Assembly: GCA_002716765.1 (NCBI GenBank) | Contig: PBBY01000009.1 | Span: 1 to 36,161 of the forward strand | Direction of reading: 5' to 3' | Length of the DNA stretch: 36,161 nucleotides | Source of the DNA: Candidatus Magasanikiibacteriota bacterium | Lineage (GTDB): Bacteria > Patescibacteriota > Patescibacteriia > Magasanikbacterales > UBA922 | In this document: positions 23,101 through 30,255 of the stretch, in pieces | Position numbering within the stretch: the first letter of the stretch is position 1 | Layout: every line of letters begins with the position of its first letter | The notes under the pieces: generated by a model | Database searches by the model: none | What the model saw: only the letters and a program-made list of their open reading frames with translations | What the model was told of the DNA's origin: nothing | Translations under genes and position numbers: made by a program

Positions 23101-23130
23101 TAAAAAACAACCGCCCAGAGGAGGTTGTGT
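23101..23130 (-). terminator. Terminator of the Janus-domain gene (repeat copy 1)
   Basis: On the minus strand ACAACC and GGTTGT pair, with inner C-G pairs, followed by TTTTTT. The 30-bp sequence is repeated with 2 mismatches at 24203-24232 as the terminator of the next gene upstream. Confidence 0.8.
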
Positions 23131-23164
23131 CAATTTACACAGAGAACGTGGAAATGGTTTTTTG

Positions 23165-23944
23165 TTAATTTCTCCACTCAATATCCAATGTATACGAGGG
23201 GTAGTACGCAGAAAGTAGTGTTTCTGTGATTTTTCTATCCTCCCACCCATAGTCTGCAGAATAGTCCCAAATACTGATGGAACTTTCCTCTTTGTTAAAA
23301 TGTATGCGACCTCCCCCACAGCAAATTGCTCGAATATCGTTTTTTTCACGAAATAATTGAAGATTATATCTATGATAAGAGCATTCTTCTCTTGCAAATA
23401 CAAAATACCGAGACTGGTGCTTTACCAGTATGAATTTGTACCCGCCAGATTCTTCAACATCCACCGAAGGTATTCGAGAAAAAGGAAGTTCTGGTCCAAA
23501 AGTGTCTGTTTCTAGCTGTAAAGATAAAAATTTTTCGCATGAATAACCAAACCCAAGCTCAGCCAACTTTAATACATCTTGCCTAACTTGATCCTTGTAT
23601 TCTCTTTGCAGAAAAATGGTAGAGAATATCTTGGACTCAACGATCTTCAAGATCTGATGACCCGCTGACTTATTCTCACCTGCAACACTGGCCAAAAGTG
23701 ACGTGAATGCCTTCCAACTTTTACGAGAGTTGCTAGTGCGAAGTTTCGGCGACACACTGCTAATCTTATCAGAATCTTCAAGAGCAGAGACAAGAGAAAT
23801 AATTTCTCTTGTACTTACTTTTCCGATATTAGGAAGAGAAAGAAGCACATACTGCAAAGCACTTGCGCTCATTTGATAAATACGTAAGAAGTTGACCACA
23901 AACATCACATGTGGCCTTTGAAAAAAAGGTTTTTGTCTTTTCAT
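23165..23944 (-). CDS. Janus/Ocnus (PHPT1-like phosphohistidine phosphatase) domain protein
   Basis: A 259-residue protein from the ATG at 23944, which has AGGAG 7 nt upstream; an in-frame ATG at 23971 lacks a site. The N-terminal ~155 residues are helical and unrecognised. Residues about 158-257 align along their length with the 14-kDa phosphohistidine phosphatase family: IPSVDVEESGGYKFILVK (PHPT1 IPDVDIDSDGVFKYVLIR), ECSYHRY with H191 at the catalytic His53 position, CCGGGRIHF (CLGGGRISH), ISIWDYSADYG (IHVYGYSMAYG) and YYPSYTLDIEW (KYPDYEVTW). In animals this fold dephosphorylates protein phosphohistidine. The domain is mainly known from eukaryotes, with scattered bacterial members. The gene has a consensus promoter, a tandem 43-bp upstream element and a structured leader. 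The substrate is unknown. Confidence 0.8.
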   Translation of the reverse strand: MKRQKPFFQRPHVMFVVNFLRIYQMSASALQYVLLSLPNIGKVSTREIISLVSALEDSDKISSVSPKLRTSNSRKSWKAFTSLLASVAGENKSAGHQILKIVESKIFSTIFLQREYKDQVRQDVLKLAELGFGYSCEKFLSLQLETDTFGPELPFSRIPSVDVEESGGYKFILVKHQSRYFVFAREECSYHRYNLQLFREKNDIRAICCGGGRIHFNKEESSISIWDYSADYGWEDRKITETLLSAYYPSYTLDIEWRN

Positions 23945-23981
23945 GACAAATCTCCTAAATAAAATGAACAAAAAGTATAAT

Positions 23982-24022
23982 ATCTCTTAGAAATATAATA
24001 AAGAGATTGGTAGACCATCTAC
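23982..24022 (-). promoter_or_regulatory. Structured 5' leader of the Janus-domain gene
   Basis: The predicted 80-nt leader contains two hairpins: GGTAGA/TCTACC with a 3-nt loop (24008-24022) and ATCTCTT/AAGAGAT with an 11-nt loop (about 23982-24007). Both lie upstream of the AGGAG site. No T tract follows, so post-transcriptional control or stability is more likely than attenuation. Confidence 0.5.
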
Positions 24023-24031
24023 CGCAAAAAC

Positions 24032-24060
24032 ACCTTATCATATTAGTTAGGTTTTGTCAA
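24032..24060 (-). promoter_or_regulatory. Sigma-70 promoter of the Janus-domain gene
   Basis: On the minus strand TTGACA (24055-24060), a 17-bp spacer ending TATGA and TAAGGT (24032-24037). It is immediately downstream of the two 43-bp repeats. Confidence 0.8.
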
Positions 24061-24064
24061 TACT

Positions 24065-24150
24065 TTAGACCATATTAACTGATAATGACTACTATACCAT
24101 GCATAAATTAGACCATATTAACTGATAATGACTACTATACCATGCATAAA
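24065..24150 (-). repeat. Exact 43-bp tandem duplication upstream of the promoter
   Basis: Two identical, directly adjacent 43-bp units (24065-24107 and 24108-24150). The proximal unit ends 4 bp before the -35 hexamer of the Janus-domain gene. The 43-bp period is close to four helical turns, so any bound protein would face the same side. Each unit also contains an extended -10-like CATGG-TATAGT in the same orientation. It is not a CRISPR: there are no spacers. Confidence 0.95.
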
Positions 24151-24202
24151 GTGGTATTTAGTTAGTACAATAAAGAATGTCAACATTATAATTTGGCGTA
24201 AC

Positions 24203-24232
24203 TAAAAAACAACCGCCCGGAGAAGGTTGTGT
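24203..24232 (-). terminator. Terminator of the secreted-protein gene (repeat copy 2)
   Basis: The same 30-bp hairpin plus T run as at 23101-23130, with 2 mismatches that keep the stem. It lies 16 nt after the stop at 24249. Confidence 0.8.
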
Positions 24233-24248
24233 GAAAAAGAACATGAGT

Positions 24249-24719
24249 CTACTTAGGACCTAATTTGCGAAAAGCAATTTTCATAACTCTCTTATAGAAA
24301 TGTTGCCAATATATAAAATACTCTTCACCTTCCACATTACCATCGTTATAAAAATCCGGACCAATATAATTCCTGATTGCAAAATCCTTCCCAGCACCAG
24401 CAAAATCAACATTACCGTCCATGTTGTTGTCTGAAATACTTTCTAGTGTATGCCAACCATGTGTGCCGTTTTTTCTTACCCAAACAGCAATCATATTACC
24501 TTTTGGATCACATGAGGTATAAATAGTATATCGTAAATTATTTTGTACAAAAACGACTTCAGCACCCCCTTCTCTATGGATTTTATGAAAAATAACATGT
24601 TTTACTTGCTTTTTACAAATAAGCTCTGAAACACGAATAAATTTTGGTTTTTGTTTAGGTGAAGCACCTACGTACTGACAAAAGAAAAGTAGTGTAAAAA
24701 ACACTCTTATAAACCGCAC
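24249..24719 (-). CDS. Small secreted protein with EF-hand-like loop
   Basis: About 156 residues from a GTG start at 24719, chosen because GGGAG lies 6 nt upstream and the resulting N-terminus MRFIRVFFTLLFFCQYVGAS is a clean signal peptide; the longer reading from ATG 24800 starts upstream of the predicted transcription start. The mature protein has a segment DNNMDGNVD (D-x-N-x-D-G-x-x-D) typical of EF-hand or dockerin-type calcium loops, and a second, looser YNDGNVEGEE. Four aromatic residues cluster near EEYFIYWQHFY and the C-terminus is basic. The family is not recognised. It has its own consensus promoter and a terminator shared in sequence with the Janus-domain gene. Confidence 0.7.
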   Translation of the reverse strand: MRFIRVFFTLLFFCQYVGASPKQKPKFIRVSELICKKQVKHVIFHKIHREGGAEVVFVQNNLRYTIYTSCDPKGNMIAVWVRKNGTHGWHTLESISDNNMDGNVDFAGAGKDFAIRNYIGPDFYNDGNVEGEEYFIYWQHFYKRVMKIAFRKLGPK

Positions 24720-24733
24720 GACACTCTCCCTTT

Positions 24734-24746
24734 CTCCTCTTACAGA
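24734..24746 (-). promoter_or_regulatory. Leader hairpin next to the ribosome site
   Basis: CCTCT and AGAGG pair around a 3-nt loop just before the AGGAGAAAGGGAG region that precedes the GTG start at 24719. It could modulate ribosome access; the stem is only 5 bp. Confidence 0.35.
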
Positions 24747-24771
24747 GGTGTTTGTTACAAAAGACAGTAAC

Positions 24772-24800
24772 ATCGTATCATAAAAACACAAAAAACTCAA
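24772..24800 (-). promoter_or_regulatory. Sigma-70 promoter of the secreted-protein gene
   Basis: On the minus strand TTGAGT (24795-24800), a 17-bp spacer ending TATGA and TACGAT (24772-24777). Initiation near 24765 excludes the upstream in-frame ATG at 24800. Confidence 0.75.
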
Positions 24801-24839
24801 GAATTGATTAGATGCTAACCATGTTTACTGTTATAAAAA

Positions 24840-25442
24840 CTATCCCAAAAATGGATTTTCCATGTTAAATAGTATTTTTGGTGTATGATTATTTACACGA
24901 TCTTTTGAAATATTATATATACTACTATATATAGCATCAACCGAATCAAAAATGGCGTCTTCCCACTGACAACCCAAAGTATTTGCCACGTTTTTCACCG
25001 CATCTTCGGACGGTCCTTCTATTTCTATAAACGGCTCCAAAAATGGCCACCAATCTATCATGATTTCTGTATCATTCAGTTGCCATAATTCTCTTTTTGA
25101 TTCTTGCTCTGATCTTGGCCCAGCACCGATAATCTGTAAAAATTGTGTGGCATCGGTATAACTGTTTACCATTAGTTCAATTTCTTTTTGCCCTTCTATT
25201 GTGCCACTGGCTTCCATTATTTTTATACTCATGGTTATTTTGTCACCTTCATCACGAACGCGCAAAAACCCTCCTTGTATTTCATGACCTTTTGGAAAAG
25301 AGTACACCGTTCTTTTTTGCATAAACTGTGGTCTTTTTAATACCCCACCAAGCGCCTGTAATGTTTCTCGAATATGTTCAACATCAATATCTACAAATGT
25401 TGCCTCGTATTCAGTTTGTATTCCTGTTTTTTGTTTGGTCAT
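24840..25442 (-). CDS. CYTH domain protein
   Basis: A 200-residue protein of the CYTH superfamily (class IV adenylyl cyclase / thiamine triphosphatase tunnel fold), which hydrolyses or rearranges triphosphorylated substrates. Strand motifs are in order: N-terminal TEYEATF (the signature ExExK reads E-Y-E-A-T here, so the Lys is Thr), KRTVYSFP, GGFLRVRDEGDKITMSIK, KEIELMV and IMIDWWPFLEPFIEIEGPS. The final ~30 residues are a tail beyond the domain. Its ATG overlaps the TGA stop of the 1399-residue gene (ATGA), so translation is coupled. The first ~30 nt of coding sequence are duplicated at 29941-29974. The substrate is unknown; many prokaryotic CYTH proteins are tripolyphosphatases. Confidence 0.88.
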   Translation of the reverse strand: MTKQKTGIQTEYEATFVDIDVEHIRETLQALGGVLKRPQFMQKRTVYSFPKGHEIQGGFLRVRDEGDKITMSIKIMEASGTIEGQKEIELMVNSYTDATQFLQIIGAGPRSEQESKRELWQLNDTEIMIDWWPFLEPFIEIEGPSEDAVKNVANTLGCQWEDAIFDSVDAIYSSIYNISKDRVNNHTPKILFNMENPFLG

Positions 25443-28400
25443 AGGTTTTTTATTGGTTTAATAGTGACTGGATGCATAGTATCGTTACCTTCTTGGTATG
25501 AATCACCTTCCTCTAACACAAATTCAATGCCAACCGATTTTCCCAATCCATTTAAGTATCTAGTAATCAATTTGTAGCTCGAAACTTCTCTAGCTTCTGC
25601 CACAATTGGAATAAGTTTATCTTTTTTGATGTAGTTTTCTTGATAAAGCCTAAAAAATTCAGTGAAGAGTTCCATTCCCACACCCTTCTTTGCTTCATAT
25701 AGTTTTGCAATATCCATCACATAGATACACGACTCTTTGTCTGAACCTTTCTCTACATAATTTTCATTATGTAAATCATAATCATACTCACCTTCATATG
25801 CAACAAGATAAGCCTGCATTTTACCATCTTCAGTCACATGTTTTAAACTTAAATTAGGTCGTTCTTTGGCGGCGTTGTTAATATCTTTTGCAATAAGTGC
25901 ATTTTCCATTTCTGCCGCACCTTGCTTTAGTGTTGTGTCTTTATAAACTTTTCCTTCAATATAGCTCGTTTCCAATGAATCTTTAAAAGTTAAGTATTCA
26001 ATCTGTTTATTATGAATTGGGGTTTCTTGTATTCCTTCACAAGGAAGCTCTTCAACAAACTTTTCTGTATAAAAAATATCATCAGACCCTTCCAGTAACA
26101 ACGCTCCAACCTCTTCCACTTCATATGTGTCTGAATATGAAACAGGAGACAGGGCTAGATAAGTATTTTCTCTATCTTCCAAACCCGGCAATTCATAATC
26201 ACAACTACCAGAAATAACTTCTTTTGTGTTTAGGTTTTGTGCTTCTCCAAATTTGGCTAAATATTCTTTAAAAAAATCGCGATATAAACTTCTTAAGAGT
26301 TGGTCATATTCTTCATTCCTATAATTACGAGGAACTTCAACACTATCACAAGTAATATATGATTTTTCTTTCATAAGAATTTCCTGTGGTAATATATCTG
26401 CAATATTAGTTTGTCCGCTTTCAAGATATTCCTCTATGTCTGCTATCTGTGTGAAAATATTTTTATTAAGAGTAAGAACACTTTGTGCTGTGGGCCTACC
26501 CCCTCTTTGAACAATCAACATCCCACAAATCGGGTTAAATGTGTAAGAAGTGTTTTTTCCATCTCCAAACTGCATACACTCGCTCCCAACAATAGCATTA
26601 GGGTCAGATTTTAGCGTGGTTTTAATTGTATATTTTGTTGTACTAAGGTTCGTAACAGACCCTTGTTTTATCTTATAAACTTCTCGCCTTATCTCCTCTT
26701 TGGAATCTTCTGACAATTGACTTAATTCTTTACCAAACCCTTTAACCATTTCCTTAAGCATTTCCTTTGCTCTTTTTAGAGGCTCTGAAGCCTTCTCTTC
26801 TTCTAGCTGTGTTTTAATAATATGACTAATTTTGCCAAAAAGTTTACTCTTAGCTTTCTTTGTTAGAGCTGATTCTTTGCCTAAAAACTCTTTTAGCACT
26901 TCTAGAAATGATTTTTTAAAGAATTCTTGCTGCTCTTTTCGTACCTCTGCTTTTGAAGCTACGGTATAGGTTACTTCTAGTGGTTTCCAAACTTGTATTT
27001 TATCCAAAACCCCATTAACCAAAGCATCTCTTAGTTCTGTTGAAGAAAGATCTAAGTGTGGTATTTCGACATAATTTGTTGGCTTTTTTGAATTATGAAC
27101 ATCTTGTGAAGTGTATGAAGCCTCAAGCCCAAAATACTCATACGGATTTGTATAAAATAGCTCAACTGCCCTGGAATCTTCTACACTTGGATGAAATAAA
27201 AGGGTATTGACATAGTTTTTTAAATTTGGATTTTCTTCTTCTTCTAGTTCATGTAACAATTCTTCGTTTTCCAGATAATGGGTAAGGTCTTTATACTGAA
27301 TAAGCATTTTCCAACTTCCAAAGACCTTGCTTGGGCTATTCATTTTCTTTAAAAGTTCTATAAGCATTGGTAGATCTTTATACTCTTTTGCCTTGTTAAG
27401 TGTTCCTTCTATGTCCTTGTTAAATCCTTGTGTTATTTTGTTTAATTTTTGGTAAGACGTATCTTCATCTTCTCCGTGAGTGCCAGTATCCATTGCAACT
27501 TGCTGAAGAATGTTATGGTAAAACATATTATCGTTTAAGCCAGATATTTCTTGTAGCTCCAAAACCCTGTTAAAGGCATAAAGGGCATCGTGTGTGTGAT
27601 TAGGCTTGACAAAAGCAAGCATTCGGCGGTACCCAAAAACCTCTGCGCCCTTCTCGAAATTTTTGTTTTTTTGTGGGTGCGACCAATCTGAGTTCCTATT
27701 TTTTAACGCTTCGTATTTTAATTTGGCCTTAGCTTCCTTAACAGCCTCACCAAAAAAATCAAAAGCATCAAATAGAGTAAATTCTTCTTTAATTTTAAGA
27801 AACTCACCTTTTTCACCTTCATCCCTAAGATAATCTGCCAACCGATCAACAACGACTTTTTGAAATAAATTTTTCGGAACATTAAGGCTCCTGTTGATTT
27901 TAAGAGCCCTATCTACATATCCTCGTACAACACACCGCACCAAAGCTTCTTTAGCAGCTTCTTGAACAATCTCATCAGAAGTATTTAATTTTTTTATCAT
28001 TTTAAGAGCATCATCTATTTTACCCTTTTCAAGGTATTCTTTTAATGTTTGTTTAACACAATCCTGAAACTCTTGTGACTTGAGAAACTCATTAGACCCA
28101 AACACCTCTATTATTTTAAGAGCAAAATCTACATGGCCCCAGGAAAAATTGTGGTCTACAACTTCTTTAACAGCTGCCTGAAACTCTTGTGACTTGAGAA
28201 ACTCATTAGCGTGGAAATCCTCTATTGTTTTAAAAACATTATCTAGATCCCCAGAAAGGTCCATTATTATTGCTTTTTCAACAGCTCCCTGAATTTCTTC
28301 TGAATTAAGAAACTCATGAGGGATATGGAATGCATCTATTATTTTAAGAACATCATCTACACCACGGAAAACCGATATTACTGCAAATTTTTTAGCAGCC

Positions 28401-29638
28401 TCTTGAACCTTTGGTGACGTTAAGAAGTCGTCAGAGAAACCAATTTTATTTTTAAACCTCTGAAACATATCCACATACGTAAAACCTTCTTCGTAATGTT
28501 GGCCGTTTAAACTGTGTAAAAAAAGATTTTCAACAAGGCTTTGAATCTTAGGTGACGCAAAAAACTCATCAGGAATATTGAGTTTATTTTTAACTTTAGA
28601 AACCACTTCAAATCTTCCGCAACGAAAAAGAGTTATAAGTCCATCTTCAAATACTTTTTGGGTCAAGTCATCAGGGATTTTAAACTTATCTTTAATTTTA
28701 AAAACTTGATCCACATTACCGAACAAAATTGCGTTTTTCATAGCTTTTTTACCGGCTTCTTCGAGCTCTTGTGGTGCAAAAAAATCATCAGGAAAATCAT
28801 CAGGGATTTTAAACTTATCTTTAATTTTAAAAACTTGATTTATATTACCCAACGAAAATTCTGCTCTTATAAGTTCTTTAGCCGCTTCTTGAAATTCTTC
28901 TGACTTGAGACACTCATGAGAGATGTTGAACACATCTATTATTTTAAGAACATTATCTATACCATAACCATACCGAAACGCTACTTTTATACCTTCTTTA
29001 GCGACTTCTTGAAATTCTTCTGACTTGAGAAAATCATCAGGGATTTTAAACTTATCTTTAATCTCAGAAACCATGTATATATTAGCCCGATTAACATGTT
29101 CCGCTATTACATTTTTAACCACTTCTTGGAAAGTCTCGTTCGAAATGTCATGTTCTTTTTTAATTTTAGAGACCTCTTCTAGTCTCCCTTCCGAAAATGC
29201 ATGTAGAATACTTTTTTTTGCTAATTCTTGAACAACTTCTTTTGGAATACGCAATTTATTCTTAATTTCAACTATATTATCAGCCTCGAAACAATGTGTA
29301 AAAAATATTTTAATCGCCTCATTAAAAACCTTGTCTGATATTTTAAGTTTATTCTTAATTTTATGAATATTATCTATATTACCACGAAAAAGGTAGTCAA
29401 GTATTCTTTTCATAGACACCTCTTCCTCCTCACTCATCTCGGGACCACTTACTAACTCTTGTTTTTCTTCAGCTTCTTTTTTCTCCTCAGGAGTTTCGTT
29501 AGGCTCTTCATTTAGAATAGAACGTATCTCTCTTTCTCTACCTTCTTCCTTTTCTATACGGTACTCATCCATCCCCTCTTCTATTGCTTTGTGTTCTAAA
29601 ATACCAGGCCTTCCAAAACCTTCAATATTTTTTGTCAT
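25439..29638 (-). CDS. Giant alpha-solenoid repeat protein with C-terminal GNAT-like domain
   Basis: A 1399-residue cytosolic protein, the largest here. Residues 1-70 are acidic and disordered. Residues about 75-645 hold roughly fifteen helical repeats of 30-45 residues with a consensus like F..A.K..I...F..G.ID.VLKI...F.IP.EFLKS.EFQEA, forming a probable alpha-alpha solenoid. Residues about 650-1230 are unique and include GSECMQFGDGKNT and NPICGMLIVQRGG. The last ~130 residues resemble a GNAT acetyltransferase: strand IYVMDIAKLY, KKGVGMELF at the acetyl-CoA loop (family RxxGxG/A) and a following helix. The ATG has no Shine-Dalgarno sequence and the stop overlaps the CYTH start, implying a joint function. 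Large repeat proteins of this kind occur in CPR, but I cannot name a function. Confidence 0.85.
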   Translation of the reverse strand: MTKNIEGFGRPGILEHKAIEEGMDEYRIEKEEGREREIRSILNEEPNETPEEKKEAEEKQELVSGPEMSEEEEVSMKRILDYLFRGNIDNIHKIKNKLKISDKVFNEAIKIFFTHCFEADNIVEIKNKLRIPKEVVQELAKKSILHAFSEGRLEEVSKIKKEHDISNETFQEVVKNVIAEHVNRANIYMVSEIKDKFKIPDDFLKSEEFQEVAKEGIKVAFRYGYGIDNVLKIIDVFNISHECLKSEEFQEAAKELIRAEFSLGNINQVFKIKDKFKIPDDFPDDFFAPQELEEAGKKAMKNAILFGNVDQVFKIKDKFKIPDDLTQKVFEDGLITLFRCGRFEVVSKVKNKLNIPDEFFASPKIQSLVENLFLHSLNGQHYEEGFTYVDMFQRFKNKIGFSDDFLTSPKVQEAAKKFAVISVFRGVDDVLKIIDAFHIPHEFLNSEEIQGAVEKAIIMDLSGDLDNVFKTIEDFHANEFLKSQEFQAAVKEVVDHNFSWGHVDFALKIIEVFGSNEFLKSQEFQDCVKQTLKEYLEKGKIDDALKMIKKLNTSDEIVQEAAKEALVRCVVRGYVDRALKINRSLNVPKNLFQKVVVDRLADYLRDEGEKGEFLKIKEEFTLFDAFDFFGEAVKEAKAKLKYEALKNRNSDWSHPQKNKNFEKGAEVFGYRRMLAFVKPNHTHDALYAFNRVLELQEISGLNDNMFYHNILQQVAMDTGTHGEDEDTSYQKLNKITQGFNKDIEGTLNKAKEYKDLPMLIELLKKMNSPSKVFGSWKMLIQYKDLTHYLENEELLHELEEEENPNLKNYVNTLLFHPSVEDSRAVELFYTNPYEYFGLEASYTSQDVHNSKKPTNYVEIPHLDLSSTELRDALVNGVLDKIQVWKPLEVTYTVASKAEVRKEQQEFFKKSFLEVLKEFLGKESALTKKAKSKLFGKISHIIKTQLEEEKASEPLKRAKEMLKEMVKGFGKELSQLSEDSKEEIRREVYKIKQGSVTNLSTTKYTIKTTLKSDPNAIVGSECMQFGDGKNTSYTFNPICGMLIVQRGGRPTAQSVLTLNKNIFTQIADIEEYLESGQTNIADILPQEILMKEKSYITCDSVEVPRNYRNEEYDQLLRSLYRDFFKEYLAKFGEAQNLNTKEVISGSCDYELPGLEDRENTYLALSPVSYSDTYEVEEVGALLLEGSDDIFYTEKFVEELPCEGIQETPIHNKQIEYLTFKDSLETSYIEGKVYKDTTLKQGAAEMENALIAKDINNAAKERPNLSLKHVTEDGKMQAYLVAYEGEYDYDLHNENYVEKGSDKESCIYVMDIAKLYEAKKGVGMELFTEFFRLYQENYIKKDKLIPIVAEAREVSSYKLITRYLNGLGKSVGIEFVLEEGDSYQEGNDTMHPVTIKPIKNL
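28668..28839 (-). repeat. Near-recent duplication within the solenoid gene
   Basis: A 43-nt stretch at 28668-28710 recurs identically at 28797-28839 (129-bp period, 43 codons), and a partly matching copy begins near 29036. It encodes the VFKIKDKFKIPDD part of the repeats, indicating DNA-level expansion of the array. Confidence 0.85.
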
Positions 29639-29661
29639 ATATTTTAAAATTTATATATTCG

Positions 29662-29670
29662 AGTATACCA
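29662..29670 (-). promoter_or_regulatory. Extended -10 promoter of the solenoid-CYTH operon
   Basis: The minus strand reads TGGTATACT preceded by TTT, with a predicted leader of about 17 nt. A -35 is not clear. Confidence 0.55.
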
Positions 29671-29813
29671 AAATTTCCTAGTTTACTTTTTTGCAATTAC
29701 AAAGAAAATTGATTGTTTTAAATAAGACATTATTTATTACTATACCATTAGCCCATCTTGAGACATAATAGCAAATGTAGTAAGGGCTTATCAAAATATA
29801 TCTTTATGTGGTT

Positions 29814-29996
29814 TTAGCAAGCCAGGGTCGGCAGAAAAACAAGTGTATCAAAATATTTTTCCAAATCTAAATCTTTTATTATTTTTTTGTCCAAGTCGGT
29901 GTATTGGGCACCAAACCAATTAAAAATCCTGATTCTTTTAATATCTACAAATGTTGCCTCGTATTCGGTTTGTAACTGGCGATTCTGTTGTTTCAT
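29814..29996 (-). pseudogene. Chimeric remnant: CYTH N-terminus joined to HAD-like fragment
   Basis: A 60-codon ORF. Its first ~18 residues, with TEYEATFVDI, match the start of the full CYTH protein at 25442, and the DNA is 33/34 identical. From about residue 20 the sequence changes to INW-like and LDLEKYFDTLVF, which resembles the conserved LxLxxYFDxxVFS region of HAD-superfamily hydrolases, then stops where that family would continue with its KPDP motif. Neither domain is complete, so it is probably a degraded fusion left by recombination. A short real peptide cannot be excluded. Confidence 0.5.
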
Positions 29997-30017
29997 AGGA
30001 ATACTGTTAAATACACA

Positions 30018-30230
30018 TTACTTAAACCATCGTGAGATATAATAGACCAACAACCCAAGACCAAAAGGATAAAAACCAAAGAGCCAAAAAAAAGACCACA
30101 CCCCTACTGGAAAACCCTCTCGCAAAAAATCATACCAACTCATCAAACCCAAGTAAGAAGCGCAGAGGTTTAGCAGGATTGCGCCACAAAGCAGACAGAC
30201 TCCGCGAAAAAAGATACGTATAATAATCAT
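30018..30230 (-). CDS. Small two-helix membrane protein
   Basis: About 70 residues from the preferred ATG at 30230; the longer reading to 30341 overlaps the SOUL gene by 86 bp and adds a Cys-rich, non-membrane leader. Two hydrophobic helices (IFFRGVCLLCGAILLNLCASYL and the GVWSFFWLFGFYPFGLGLLVYYI region, each listed by its ends) flank a short loop SWYDFLREGFP. No family is recognised. It lies just downstream of the SOUL gene on the same strand and is probably cotranscribed. Confidence 0.55.
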   Translation of the reverse strand: MIIIRIFFRGVCLLCGAILLNLCASYLGLMSWYDFLREGFPVGVWSFFWLFGFYPFGLGLLVYYISRWFK

Positions 30231-30255
30231 AAAACACTTACTTTTAAATGTACTG

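Noticed and set aside
24065-24150. Possible CRISPR array
   Set aside because: Only two directly adjacent identical units without spacers, and no cas genes; it is a tandem duplication upstream of a promoter.
25439-25442. Alternative genetic code (UGA as Gly)
   Set aside because: UGA ends the solenoid gene exactly at the CYTH start (ATGA), and the recognised proteins need no UGA read-through to match their families.
30032-30223. Rightward ORF of 63 codons opposite the small membrane protein
   Set aside because: Lys/Asn-rich shadow of a hydrophobic gene, with no ribosome site or promoter.
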